A stretch of DNA of 64,000 nucleotides, from the NCBI RefSeq assembly GCF_005491425.1, contig NZ_CP028083.1, forward strand, positions 1,388,001 through 1,452,000. Reading direction: 5' to 3'. Position numbers and translations under genes: made by a program. The DNA is from Lysinibacillus sp. SGAir0095. Its GTDB lineage: Bacteria; Bacillota; Bacilli; Bacillales_A; Planococcaceae. Under the pieces are notes generated by a model. The model worked only from the letters and a program-made list of their open reading frames with translations, made no database searches and had not been told where the DNA came from. The number at the start of each line of letters is the position of its first letter. Position 1 is the stretch's first letter. Of this stretch, positions 9,289 through 17,834 are shown piece after piece.

Positions 9289-11127
9289 ATGAAATACACT
9301 TGGAGAATAATACTAACTACAATTCTTATCACATCAAATTCTTTTATATTTTCAAATTTAAAGCTAGATCAACATTTTACCCTCGCTATTATTATTTTTA
9401 TAGCAAATGCTGGGATTGGATGGATTATTGGTTACCAGCTTGATAAATATATTTTTTCAAAAAAAGAGCTTGGGACTACTATGGTAACCTTAAATGATTA
9501 TACGTTTGCATTAGAGTCTGTTTCGCTTGGGATAGGTATAACAAATGAAAATGGGCAATTTGAATATGTAAACCAAGCGCATCAGAACCTTTATGGGTAT
9601 ACCTTAAAAGAATTTTTAACCAAAAATTGGACAGATTGCTATTCTTCAGAAGCAATTGAAGAATTAAACATTAAAGCGATTCCTCAATTGTTAAAGTATG
9701 GAGAGTGGCAAGGTGAAACTATAGGAATAAGGAAGGATGGATCTAGTTTTCCACAAGAGATACTCATTTCTAACATTGAGAATACACAAAAAATGATCTG
9801 TATAGTTCGGGATATAACAGAACAAAAGCAATATCTCAATTATATAGAGCATATAGCGGAGCATAATGATTTAACAAAGTTACCTAATCGTCGGAAGTTA
9901 CAATCCGATATAAATATAATTAAAAGAGATACAAATGATACATCATTATTATTTATTGACTTAGATCGTTTCAAAATGGTGAACGATACACTTGGTCATA
10001 ACTTTGGTGATGAATTATTAATTAAGATCGCTGAGAGACTAGTTGCTATTCAAAATGAATCTATTCGAATTTATCACCTCGGAGGAGATGAATTTATTGT
10101 TCTTATAAAGAATGGTAATCATGAGTACATTGAAAACATTGCGGTTGAGGTTATCGATCATTTAAAAACACCCTATCATATCTTTGGAAAAGAGATTATT
10201 ATCACATGTAGTATAGGAATTTCTCGTTTTCCAGAACATACAAATAACTATGATGAACTAATTGATTTGGCAGATACAGCGATGTATCATGCAAAAATGG
10301 ATGGTAAAAGCACGTATAAGTTTTTCAATGAGGACCTTAGTAAAAGGCTCGAAAGAAACTCAACAATTGAGAGTGAATTAAGAAAAGCAATCTCTAAAGA
10401 AGAATTATATATAAATTATCAACCTAAATGTAATTTAGTTAATTCTAAGTTAGTTGGTTTTGAAGCCCTAATAAGATGGAATAATCCACGATTAGGTATC
10501 GTCTCTCCTGCCGAGTTTATCCCAATTGCTGAGGATACAGGCTTAATAATCGACATAGGAAAGTGGATTATTAATGAAGTTCTTAGTCAAATGAATCTAT
10601 GGCAATCAAAAGGATATCCAATGGTTAAAATATCTGTAAATGTTTCGCAAAGACAATTTAAAGAAAATGACCTTGTAAATTATATTCAAACTTGCCTAGC
10701 TTCTCATAACATTGATGCTAATTTTTTTGAAATTGAAATTACAGAAAGTTTAATTGCAGACTTTAATCTTATTATTCCACAATTAACAGCTCTTAAGGAT
10801 TTGGGAATAGGTATCTCTATTGATGATTTTGGAACTGGCTATTCATCACTTAATTTTATAAATATATTACCTATCGATACATTGAAAATCGATCAATCAT
10901 TTGTCAAAGCACTTTTATCAAATAAAAAAAATAGTATATTGGCAAAAACTATTATCGATATTGGTGTGAACTTGGATCTTGTTATTATTGCTGAGGGAAT
11001 TGAAACAAAAGAACAACTAAACAAACTCGTAGAATTAAACTGTTTTTTTGGACAAGGTTATTTCTTTAGTAAACCATTAGATGCTCTTGAAATAGAATCA
11101 ACTTATCTTAGAAAGAACGAAACTTGA
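9289..11127 (+). CDS. Membrane-bound PAS-GGDEF-EAL cyclic-di-GMP protein
   Basis: A 612-residue signalling protein. Two hydrophobic segments near residues 7-23 and 29-50 anchor it. A PAS domain (about 70-180) with ITNENGQFEYVNQAHQNLYGY is followed by a GGDEF domain with LGGDEF (GGDEF at 265-269) and then an EAL domain with EAL at 392-394 (GFEALIRW), EIEITES, IDDFGTGYSS near 511 and the AEGIET loop. Both catalytic signatures are intact, so it may make and/or break cyclic-di-GMP; which activity dominates cannot be told from sequence. A long upstream gap and no downstream partner suggest single-gene transcription. Confidence 0.9.
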   Translation: MKYTWRIILTTILITSNSFIFSNLKLDQHFTLAIIIFIANAGIGWIIGYQLDKYIFSKKELGTTMVTLNDYTFALESVSLGIGITNENGQFEYVNQAHQNLYGYTLKEFLTKNWTDCYSSEAIEELNIKAIPQLLKYGEWQGETIGIRKDGSSFPQEILISNIENTQKMICIVRDITEQKQYLNYIEHIAEHNDLTKLPNRRKLQSDINIIKRDTNDTSLLFIDLDRFKMVNDTLGHNFGDELLIKIAERLVAIQNESIRIYHLGGDEFIVLIKNGNHEYIENIAVEVIDHLKTPYHIFGKEIIITCSIGISRFPEHTNNYDELIDLADTAMYHAKMDGKSTYKFFNEDLSKRLERNSTIESELRKAISKEELYINYQPKCNLVNSKLVGFEALIRWNNPRLGIVSPAEFIPIAEDTGLIIDIGKWIINEVLSQMNLWQSKGYPMVKISVNVSQRQFKENDLVNYIQTCLASHNIDANFFEIEITESLIADFNLIIPQLTALKDLGIGISIDDFGTGYSSLNFINILPIDTLKIDQSFVKALLSNKKNSILAKTIIDIGVNLDLVIIAEGIETKEQLNKLVELNCFFGQGYFFSKPLDALEIESTYLRKNET

Positions 11128-11244
11128 TGCTGTTGAAAAATAAAGACCTCTTTCTCTTAAATCAGTTGGAAATATATTATGTGATTCTGCAAAGGATGAT
11201 ACCTAAAATGTATCATCTTATAATTTTAGGATGAAATTCTACAA

Positions 11245-11427
11245 TTAGTTAGTTCTAATTGCAGAGTTACATCCAACTAAACATTCATTTAACAACTTAT
11301 CAAGTGTTTGACTTATTTTTATAGTAGTAGGATGGTCTAAACCATAATCCATGCCACTCTTTATTAGTTCTGTTCTAAGTATTTGGATTTTATCTATGTT
11401 ATGACAACACTTTAAAGTAGACGCCAT
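11245..11427 (-). CDS. Spo0E-like aspartyl phosphatase
   Basis: A 60-residue protein with the Spo0E family core IQILRTELIKSGMDYGLDHP followed by SQTLDKLLNE. In B. subtilis such proteins dephosphorylate Spo0A-P and delay sporulation; SQ.LD carries the catalytic-site residues. Length is normal for the family. The ATG follows AAAAGGAGAATGC. Unusual are a cysteine pair near the N-terminus and a C-terminal extension (CLVGCNSAIRTN) also seen in shape in the second Spo0E-like gene at 14514. Confidence 0.85.
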   Translation of the reverse strand: MASTLKCCHNIDKIQILRTELIKSGMDYGLDHPTTIKISQTLDKLLNECLVGCNSAIRTN

Positions 11428-12004
11428 ATTGCATTCTCCTTTTAGTTTATAGATTTAAATATACAGAAAAGGGAAAAATATGAAAACACAGTATTTATGA
11501 ACAATATGAACAAATTTCCTCGTTTTAAAATGAGTATGTCATGATTAATAATATCATCGAGTGCTGTTACAATATGAGTGAAAAGGGTGTCGTAGTATAA
11601 TTTCCATAGTTTGCTAACCATATACTTTTAATTGAACACAAGAAAAATATATTAGTTAATGAATGTTAGTGGGGATATATGGTAGGATTATTGATTTGGG
11701 GAAGAGGTATCTGATAAACAAAGGGCATATATTATCACTTTTCTTTTTTTATCTTAGGATGTTGCTCTATTATAAATAGTATCACATTGGTAGAGAACAT
11801 TTTTAGGTTTCTTATAATTAACCGCAAAGTAATCTTAAATACAATTTTGAGATCTATTTAGGGCAAAAATCCCTTTATTCTATTTTCTATTCTTTACTTT
11901 TTGTTATGTAAAAAACAGGAAATACTCTATCACCTATGATTGGTGGTAGAGTATTTAAATATGACTTAGTTTTGTACTATGTGTGGTAATGCTTATGCGA
12001 TCCC
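11428..12004. other. Intergenic interval with one strong hairpin
   Basis: No coding frame supported. A long stem occurs at 11920-11956 (AAATACTCTATCACC with GGTGGTAGAGTATTT, loop TATGATT), probably a terminator. Confidence 0.5.
11920..11956. terminator. Long hairpin, probable terminator
   Basis: Fifteen-base arms with one mismatch and a 7-base loop. There is no long T tract, so termination is inferred from stem strength only. Confidence 0.5.
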
Positions 12005-12384
12005 TTACTGAAACACATAAATAATGTAATTTTGAAGTGGGATGCAGATTATCAACTAAGAAATAATGATTCCAATGCAGAACTATTTGACAGCTTGTTT
12101 AAACACTTAAAGGAACATAGCGATTTTTACCTTTTGCTAAAAAACGAAAGTTGTTTTATCTGTTTTTAAACGTGTTTATCGAGCTTTATGGAGCCAAAAC
12201 CGAACATGACAATATGGCTGCCTATGTTACATCTTTTATAACTTACGGAATTTATGGCTGGATTGAAGAATGGATTGTTCGTGGCATGCAAGAATCAGGA
12301 GTGCATGTCGGAACTCCTCTCAAAATACGGAATGAACTAATCAAAAAAGTTCTTCCAGCTATCATTAACTTTGTACACAAGTAA
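12005..12384 (+). pseudogene. TetR/AcrR regulator remnant (C-terminal domain)
   Basis: Only the ligand-binding half survives. One frame reads AELFDSLFKHLKEHSDFYLLL and stops near 12168; the next part, YGAKTEHDNMAAYVTSFITY and GWIEEWIVRGMQES, continues in another frame. That is the TetR_C_7-type C-terminal pattern. The DNA-binding domain is missing and there is a frameshift near 12150, so the gene is dead. The first hairpin of the orphan-gene tract begins directly after its stop. Confidence 0.7.
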
Positions 12385-12480
12385 CTGTTTAATAATTATT
12401 AAATACTGTTATTCATCGATCGGGCGCAATTCTTGAGTAGAATTGTGCCTTTATCAGCAATCAGGCCAGATTAAGGAGTA
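12385..12480 (+). repeat. Hairpin repeat copy with AT-rich left flank
   Basis: Core GGGCGCAATTCTTGAGTAGAATTGTGCC closed by ATCAGGCCAGATT. The left flank TTTAATAATTATTAAA..CTGTTATTC recurs at 52139, so the shared unit extends beyond the hairpin. Confidence 0.8.
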
Positions 12481-12496
12481 CCACCTTAAAAAATCT

Positions 12497-12566
12497 GGAT
12501 ATTTATGTTAAAATTTAGGTAAAATTGTGAAGAAATATACTTAAACTAACGAGGCAGTTTAGTTTA
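12497..12566 (+). promoter_or_regulatory. Shared cassette leader: extended -10 plus small inverted repeat
   Basis: TGTTAAAAT at 12506-12514 fits an extended -10 (TG-N-TAAAAT), with no good -35. It is followed by TTAGGTAAAATTGTGAAG and the inverted repeat AAACTAA..TTAGTTT at 12543-12565. The same block is found before several unrelated genes (15086, 22731, 50555, 51840), so it was copied with the unit, not derived from the gene. Confidence 0.6.
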
Positions 12567-12596
12567 TAAGAGATTTTTTAATTGGGGGGTTATTCT

Positions 12597-13433
12597 TTGA
12601 ACAATATTGAACTTATAAATTTAATTCCGAAATTCTTGGATTTTTACGAGAGAGCAAACCTTGAATGGTTGGACGATGAAGAACGATGGAAGTTATGGAA
12701 AGAGCATTACAATTTTGCGGCTGTACCTCCAGGTGAAGAAGGACAAAAGATTGCTAAATCCTTATTCTACGGGGCTTGGGAAAAATATAAAAAGAACATA
12801 AATTACATTGAAAATTGGAAAGAAAACCTAACAATTGTTGAAAATTGTTTAGAAAAAGTAAAGTCTTTATTAGGTTACGATAAGCCAATTAACTTAGTTT
12901 TAATTTATTTTGTAGGTGGATTTGAAAATAACGCCTTTGTAGCTCCATATGACCAAGAACGATTAGCTCTGTGTATCCCAATTGAATGTGGAGACTCCGA
13001 TATAACACTTTCTCACGAACTTACTCACGTTGTTCATTCTAAGACTGCTAACTTAACAACAAACTGGGAGAGAACGATTGCTTCAACAATTTTGCAAGAA
13101 GGATTGGCAACACAAGTAAGTAAGTTTATTGTCCCTGGTAAACCAGATGAAAAGTACATCGAACATAAGCATGGATGGTTCAATTCTTGTAAATTGGTGA
13201 GGGAAGAGATTATAAAAGGAATTGTCCCATATTTAGAAGATTCTTCTTCTGAAGTTATTACAAAATTTACATTTGGCACTGGAACTACTAATCACGACAG
13301 GGAAGTATACTTTGTTGGCTGGGAGATAGTAACAGCTTTATTAGAACAAGGAGTCACATTTAAGGAGATTGCAAGTGTCCAAGAAGAAGAAATCCCAAAT
13401 TATTTACGTGAGCGTTATTCTCTACTGAACTAA
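12597..13433 (+). CDS. Predicted zinc-dependent protease (HExxH, DUF2268-like)
   Basis: A 278-residue soluble protein with a zincin signature: LSHELTHVVHS has HExxH-type HELTH near residue 143, and a downstream LQEGLATQ supplies the glutamate expected of gluzincins. This layout (late HExxH, EGLA) resembles the DUF2268/YjaZ predicted peptidases; the substrate is unknown and no signal peptide is present. The TTG at 12597 is preferred because GGGGGG sits 7 bases upstream. It is the first intact gene of the orphan tract, flanked by the shared leader before it and the AACTAACG-type element after it. Confidence 0.7.
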   Translation: MNNIELINLIPKFLDFYERANLEWLDDEERWKLWKEHYNFAAVPPGEEGQKIAKSLFYGAWEKYKKNINYIENWKENLTIVENCLEKVKSLLGYDKPINLVLIYFVGGFENNAFVAPYDQERLALCIPIECGDSDITLSHELTHVVHSKTANLTTNWERTIASTILQEGLATQVSKFIVPGKPDEKYIEHKHGWFNSCKLVREEIIKGIVPYLEDSSSEVITKFTFGTGTTNHDREVYFVGWEIVTALLEQGVTFKEIASVQEEEIPNYLRERYSLLN

Positions 13434-13503
13434 CGAGGGCTTTAATTTAATAACGATCTTCAATAATCAGGCGCAATTCTAGGCAGAAGTATTGAATGAT
13501 CGT
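13428..13503 (+). repeat. Hairpin repeat with AACTAACG element, partial
   Basis: Starts at the stop codon with AACTAACGAGGGCTTTAATT, then TCTTCAATAATCAGGCGCAATTCT. The right half is lost after ATTGAATGATCG, so the closing arm is missing. Confidence 0.75.
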
Positions 13504-13701
13504 GCACGAACTAATGGTTCAGATAAATAAAGAAACTGCTTAATCCGCCTATAGATTAAACAGTTTCCACTAAACAAATACAATTTAGTGTGTCTGAAAC
13601 ATTATAGCATAAAATCATTATCTTGTTTGAGAGAATATTCACGAAAATAGTTGAACCAAAGTGTACAGCAAAAAAACCTCTTTTCAGGAGACTCATTTAA
13701 A

Positions 13702-14253
13702 TTAACTTTTTGGATTTCCGGGAGGGAAATAATACGGAGGTACCTTAAGCCAACCCCGTTTTTTCATAATTGATTTTAAAATAGCACCATATCTCATTAA
13801 TTCAGTTTGAAATTCGAAGAACATTAAACCAACATCGTTTCTCACGGATTGTGCTGCACCTGAAGCGCATAATGAAACTCCTGCAGCTAACTTTACTCCT
13901 ACTAAATTGGAGATTTCTGTGTCAGTCATTTTTGCTCCCAAAGGAATAGCTCTTGGGTCAGAAAAAGGCTTGGGTTCAGAGGCGGGAGGTAAGGGGATAC
14001 CTTCTTGTTGAAGAAAAACCTTAAGTCTAGCAGCTTGCGAACTACAAACATCTAATGTTTTATGAAGTAAATCATTTAGCTCTTTATCTTCTGTTGTGTT
14101 TATAGCAAGTTGTTCAAGAGCAACTGATTCTTCTAAGACGGTTAAATAAGTCCAACAGGACATTACTTCGCCAACATGTAATAAATGTTTATTTTCTTCA
14201 TCAAACAGACTGTGAAAAACATTGATTAATGCTTCGAATACATGTTTGGGCAT
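13702..14253 (-). CDS. DUF3231 family protein
   Basis: A 183-residue protein with the DUF3231 tail GWLKVPPYYFPPG and a helical, ferritin-like body (LHVGEVMSCWTYLTVLEESV, FFEFQTELMRYG). The family occurs in spore-formers, often in several copies; the role is unknown, possibly spore or coat related. The ATG at 14253 follows GGAGGTGAT. It faces left, unlike the orphan plus-strand genes around it, and may be older chromosomal content. Confidence 0.85.
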   Translation of the reverse strand: MPKHVFEALINVFHSLFDEENKHLLHVGEVMSCWTYLTVLEESVALEQLAINTTEDKELNDLLHKTLDVCSSQAARLKVFLQQEGIPLPPASEPKPFSDPRAIPLGAKMTDTEISNLVGVKLAAGVSLCASGAAQSVRNDVGLMFFEFQTELMRYGAILKSIMKKRGWLKVPPYYFPPGNPKS

Positions 14254-14333
14254 AGTGATCACCTCCACTTATATTGTTAACTTTGAGCAAAGTTTTTATA
14301 ACTGAAATTTGCTTAGAAAAAGGAGAATGAACT

Positions 14334-14474
14334 ATGAAAACAGAGGTATTTTGGGTTACTATGACGCACACTACGCTTCAACATTTTTTAGAAGGTGTTA
14401 CAGATAGTACAGTTGGGGTTACATTTTTCTTTAGAAGAACCAAATTAATAAAGGGTGTAGCTGTAAAAAACTAA
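14334..14474 (+). CDS. Small hypothetical protein (46 aa)
   Basis: Starts MKTEVFWVTMTHTTLQHF and ends LIKGVAVKN. The RBS AAAAGGAG is 8 bases upstream, which is the main support. It is divergent from the DUF3231 gene and convergent with the Spo0E-like gene. No family recognised. Confidence 0.45.
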   Translation: MKTEVFWVTMTHTTLQHFLEGVTDSTVGVTFFFRRTKLIKGVAVKN

Positions 14475-14513
14475 TGTAGTTAAAAATTTCTTAATGCGCA
14501 AATAATTTCACAA

Positions 14514-14855
14514 CTAGTTGTGTTTAGTTGCAGAATGCCTAATAATAAAACATTCATTTAATACCTTATCAAGCGCTTGACTTAGTTTAACAGTAGAGGG
14601 ATGATTTAATCCATTCTCCATACCAGTCTTTATTAACTCACATCTAAGTTTTTGTATTTTAATTGAATGTACAAAAAGGAAAAAAAAGGAAATTCCTTTT
14701 TGTATGTACAATATAAACAATATTCTACAATAACAAAATAAATGTTTTTTAATCTTAAATGATTTTGATATTGGTTTCAACTGAGTAACTGTTCGGGTTG
14801 AAGGGTGGATGCAATAATATGAGAATGCCTGCCCAGGATAGACTCTTTTGGACAC
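14514..14855 (-). CDS. Spo0E-like aspartyl phosphatase with doubtful N-terminus
   Basis: The last 45 residues are a clear Spo0E-like domain: IKIQKLRCELIKTGMENGLN, then STVKLSQALDKVLNECF. The family normally spans only 45-60 residues. The open frame continues upstream to an ATG at 14855, giving 113 residues, but the extra 60-70 residues are Cys/Phe-rich and include an A8/T8 run, which suggests a frameshift or spurious extension. No good start codon lies just before the domain, so the gene may be damaged. It is related to the Spo0E-like gene at 11245, including a similar C-terminal extension. Confidence 0.6.
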   Translation of the reverse strand: MSKRVYPGQAFSYYCIHPSTRTVTQLKPISKSFKIKKHLFCYCRILFILYIQKGISFFFLFVHSIKIQKLRCELIKTGMENGLNHPSTVKLSQALDKVLNECFIIRHSATKHN

Positions 14856-14879
14856 AATAATATTTTAGAAGTGGTCACC

Positions 14880-15026
14880 ATGAAAACCACCAAAATATAT
14901 GTATTGAAAGAAAATGAAAGTTGGAATGAGGAAATCTCCCGTAAACTTTTATCTTTGGTTATTCAAACACTTTTTACTGGTCTGAGCATATTTCCTACTG
15001 TACAATTCGAAGATATTTTGCAGTAG
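14880..15026 (+). CDS. Possible small protein (48 aa)
   Basis: Starts MKTTKIYVLKENESWNEEI and ends IFPTVQFEDILQ. The upstream AAGTGG is a weak RBS. It is placed like the 46-aa gene at 14334, opposite a Spo0E-like gene. Low confidence; no family recognised. Confidence 0.3.
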   Translation: MKTTKIYVLKENESWNEEISRKLLSLVIQTLFTGLSIFPTVQFEDILQ

Positions 15027-15034
15027 TTTATTTA

Positions 15035-15150
15035 ACGACGGACAATATTGTTGAATAACCCCTTTATAAGAATCTAGATAGTTTATGTTAAAATTAGGTA
15101 AGATGATGAAGAAATGTACTTAAACTAACGGAACATGATAGTTCAACAAG
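15035..15150 (+). promoter_or_regulatory. Right end of a hairpin repeat plus shared leader
   Basis: GACAATATTGTTGAATAAC is the closing arm only. It leads to TGTTAAAAT at 15086-15094, a GATGATGAAGAAATGTACTT leader and the AAACTAACGGAACATGATAGTT element, then the WapI-like gene. The left half of the hairpin is absent. Confidence 0.55.
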
Positions 15151-15186
15151 AATTGAGTTGAAAGGTTGAAAGTATGAGGTGGTAAA

Positions 15187-15618
15187 ATGAAGTTTCATCT
15201 GTTAGGAGAGAAAACTAAAGTAGAAATAGATGTCTTAGCTCGTGAATATCCGAATAGTTCTGATTATTGGGATGGAAACTGGGTTATTTCAAATGTGAAA
15301 GTCGAAATTCCAGGGTATTATGTTGATTTTAATGCAAGTTTAAGAACAGATGACATTAGGGATTTTGTTAATGACTTGAAGTCAATGAATAGGTATTTAA
15401 CGGGAAAAGCAATATTAAAAAATTTAGAAAGCTTTATACATTTTGAAGGTGAAATGGATAAGTTGGGTCATATTGATTGGTCTGGAGAGACTTGTTATCC
15501 AGCAGGAAGTGGTGCTGTACTAACCTTCGAATTTGTATCAAATCAATCATATTTAGAAGATTTAATTAAAGAATTAGAGGATATAACCTATGTATATCCA
15601 GTAATAGGTGAATCATAG
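15187..15618 (+). CDS. WapI-like immunity protein
   Basis: A 143-residue cytoplasmic protein. The spaced pattern YWDGNWVISNVKVEIPG, DFNASLRTDDIRDFVNDL, FEGEMDKLGHIDWSGE and LTFEFVSNQSYLEDLIKELE matches the WapI-type immunity family, whose B. subtilis namesake protects against the tRNase toxin of WapA. No cognate toxin is in the window, so it is an orphan immunity gene or has another role; this is inference from family. RBS GAGGTGG at normal spacing. It sits between the shared leader and a full hairpin copy. Confidence 0.7.
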   Translation: MKFHLLGEKTKVEIDVLAREYPNSSDYWDGNWVISNVKVEIPGYYVDFNASLRTDDIRDFVNDLKSMNRYLTGKAILKNLESFIHFEGEMDKLGHIDWSGETCYPAGSGAVLTFEFVSNQSYLEDLIKELEDITYVYPVIGES

Positions 15619-15690
15619 TTACTCCATAATCGGCCGCTTTCCTTGAATAAGGAGAGGGTCTTTCTTCATGAATAGGGCCAGAATGTTGAA
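15619..15690 (+). repeat. Hairpin repeat copy (GTCTTTCTTCATG subtype)
   Basis: CATAATCGGCCGCTTTCCTT-GAATAAGGAG with AGGGCCAGAATGTTG closing arm. This subtype carries TCTTTCTTCATGAA in the spacer, as do the copies at 23150, 34296, 52768 and 57135. Confidence 0.8.
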
Positions 15691-15824
15691 GATCCCCTTA
15701 AGGAAACGAGATGATCCTATAGTCAAAATCAAGTTTTTTCGGAGGATAATATGGAAGGATATTCGGCAAATAAATAATCTGTTTGGGATAATATAATAAG
15801 AAGCCTTTGTTTTAGGAGGATCAT

Positions 15825-16106
15825 ATGAGCTTGATAGCGCAACATCCTTATATAAAAATAGAAAGAAAAATGACAAGTATTGAAAAGTTTGAAATTGAGC
15901 ATGACCGAATCATTTACTTATACAATGATAAGGTGGTTACACAGAATAGAGAGTTTCCGATTAAGGATGTAATGGATTTTTCTTATCGAGAAATTGCAAA
16001 TCAAGGTGGTATTCTCTATTTACATGCGCTTCAAGGTGTATATACGTATATTGTGAAATCTTCACCAGAAGCTTTTATCACAGCATATAGAGCATATTTC
16101 AAGTAA
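15825..16106 (+). CDS. Hypothetical protein (93 aa)
   Basis: Starts MSLIAQHPYIKIERKMTSIE; alternating strands (IIYLYNDKVVTQNREFPIKD, GGILYLHALQGVYTYIVKS) suggest a small beta-rich or PH-like fold. ATG preceded by TAGGAGGATCAT, an excellent RBS. No family recognised. It lies between hairpin copies at 15619 and 16311. Confidence 0.7.
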   Translation: MSLIAQHPYIKIERKMTSIEKFEIEHDRIIYLYNDKVVTQNREFPIKDVMDFSYREIANQGGILYLHALQGVYTYIVKSSPEAFITAYRAYFK

Positions 16107-16139
16107 AGGTTGCATTAAGAATAGAGCAGAGCGCACTGC

Positions 16140-16290
16140 TTGGATATGGCGCAAAGAATTTACTGTTTGAATGCCTTGCGTGAGTCACCACTCTATTCTG
16201 AGCCGGAAAGGTCAGCGCTTGAATTAACAGATGTGGTTACAAGATCGATTGGATTATTACAGGCAAGAAATCCGCACATGGGATTTTACG
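16140..16290 (+). pseudogene. AhpD-like carboxymuconolactone decarboxylase fragment
   Basis: AQRIYCLNALRESPLYSEPE followed by RSALELTDVVT is the C-terminal half of a small AhpD/CMD-type protein, normally 140-150 residues with a CxxC active site upstream. The N-terminal part with the cysteines is missing, and after about residue 50 the frame runs into the hairpin repeat, whose bases then encode the tail. So the gene is truncated at both ends, and the repeat marks the 3-prime break. Confidence 0.65.
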
Positions 16291-16299
16291 ATTTAGGCG

Positions 16300-16365
16300 G
16301 TTTTTCGTTAAAGGGCGCAATTCTTGAAAAGGAATTGTGCCTTCTTCAACTAAAGGGCCAATATA
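16300..16365 (+). repeat. Hairpin repeat copy within a truncated gene
   Basis: AAGGGCGCAATTCTTGAAAA-GGAATTGTGCC with spacer TTCTTCAACTAAAGGGCC. The inner stem is perfect; the closing arm drifts after GGCCAATAT. Confidence 0.75.
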
Positions 16366-16571
16366 TGTAGTATGATTCCGTTTTCAATGTTAACAGGCAG
16401 AGGACTTTACTTGGAGTGGTGGGTATGAGCCAACCAACATAATTGAATAAGTGTGCGTCCTTCTAGAAGTAGTTTTACGTTATCCTTTTTAATTCCGTAA
16501 TAATGGGGTATGTATTTATGGTAATTAGAAAAAATAGAAAAAACGCCGAATGAGATAGGGAGAATAAACTA

Positions 16572-17525
16572 ATGGCTTATATTTTATTAATTGTAGGCTT
16601 TGTATTGTTGGTAAAAGGAGCTGACCTCTTTGTTGACGGATCTTCCAATATTGCTAAACTGCTCCGGGTTCCGACTATTTTAATTGGGTTAACCATTGTG
16701 GCTTTTGGAACAAGTTCACCGGAAGCGACTGTCAGTATTATTGCAGCACTGGAAGGAAGTGCAGATGTTTCACTGGGTAACGTAGTTGGAAGCAATATTT
16801 TTAACATTACCCTTGTTGTAGGTGTGGCAGCATTTATATATCCTTTGAGAGTTGAAAGGGAGACCATTAGAAAAGAAATGCCATTTACATTACTCGCATG
16901 TGTGGCATTGCTAATTCTTATGAGTGATATTGCATTGCAAGGATCAAATAGCAACCTGCTTACACGCAGTGATGGATTAATCTTTATATTGTTCTTATCC
17001 ATCTTTATGTACTATGTAATTGAGATTGGACTAAAAAGCCGAAAAGATACAGCAGACGAACCAGTTCCTGAGGACCTCAGATGGGGGAAAAATATATTGA
17101 TTACAATATTAGGATTGGCTGCAATTATATTTGGAGGGAATCTGGTAGTAGATAACGGTACAGAAATTGCTTACTCTCTTGGTATGAGTGAAACATTGGT
17201 GGGGTTAACGATTATTGCAATTGGAACATCCCTTCCTGAACTTGTCACTTCCATCTCTGCTGCACTGAAAAAAGAAAGTGAAATCGCGCTTGGAAATATT
17301 GTCGGGAGTAATATTTTTAACATCTTATTTGTACTTGGTGCCTCGGCTTCTATTTCCCCATTAGCAGCAAATGATAAAATATTTATTGATGTCATTCTTA
17401 TGATTGTACTGACCATTGTGTTATTGGTTTTCTCAAGAACCAGCTTCATGGTCGGAAAGTGGGAAGGATTCGTGCTTATCGCCACCTACATTATTTACTT
17501 AGCGTATATTATATTACGGAATTAA
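16572..17525 (+). CDS. Calcium/sodium antiporter, CaCA family (YrbG-like)
   Basis: A 317-residue polytopic exchanger with the two duplicated alpha repeats of the family. The first has GLTIVAFGTSSPEATVS followed by LGNVVGSNIFNI (residues 38-80); the second has GLTIIAIGTSLPELVTS and LGNIVGSNIFNIL (about 214-255). The acidic Glu in SSPE and SLPE is the cation-binding residue. Length is normal for bacterial YrbG/CaxA-type exchangers that remove Ca2+ in exchange for Na+ or H+. The upstream RBS region is weak (GATAGGGAG). Not cassette-like in size; it stands alone. Confidence 0.9.
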   Translation: MAYILLIVGFVLLVKGADLFVDGSSNIAKLLRVPTILIGLTIVAFGTSSPEATVSIIAALEGSADVSLGNVVGSNIFNITLVVGVAAFIYPLRVERETIRKEMPFTLLACVALLILMSDIALQGSNSNLLTRSDGLIFILFLSIFMYYVIEIGLKSRKDTADEPVPEDLRWGKNILITILGLAAIIFGGNLVVDNGTEIAYSLGMSETLVGLTIIAIGTSLPELVTSISAALKKESEIALGNIVGSNIFNILFVLGASASISPLAANDKIFIDVILMIVLTIVLLVFSRTSFMVGKWEGFVLIATYIIYLAYIILRN

Positions 17526-17834
17526 TGGAATTTCCGTTCTATCTTTATAGTCAAAGACCTGGAATGTGCAAGATTTGTTGGCTTACTAGGAAAATATGGT
17601 CTTATTAAAAACTACGTATAAGGGCTGAGATAGGAAAAACAGTTGGAAAGGCATTAAATAGATCGTTGGAAGAAAATATTATACTAAACAAACAGGCACG
17701 TTGTCTTAAGAGCCTTGATTTGATTATTAATACAATCCGGCGCTTTTCTGTTATAACAACTATCTTTTAAAGGTTGCTTCATTCTTCAACAAACTGGCAA
17801 ATTTCACTAAGCCTTGTTATCGAAACACTGTGTA
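17526..17834. other. Intergenic interval with a hairpin stub
   Basis: No gene supported. At 17731-17765 AATACAATCCGGCGCTTTTCTGTTAT is the left part of a hairpin copy; the right half is gone. Confidence 0.5.
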
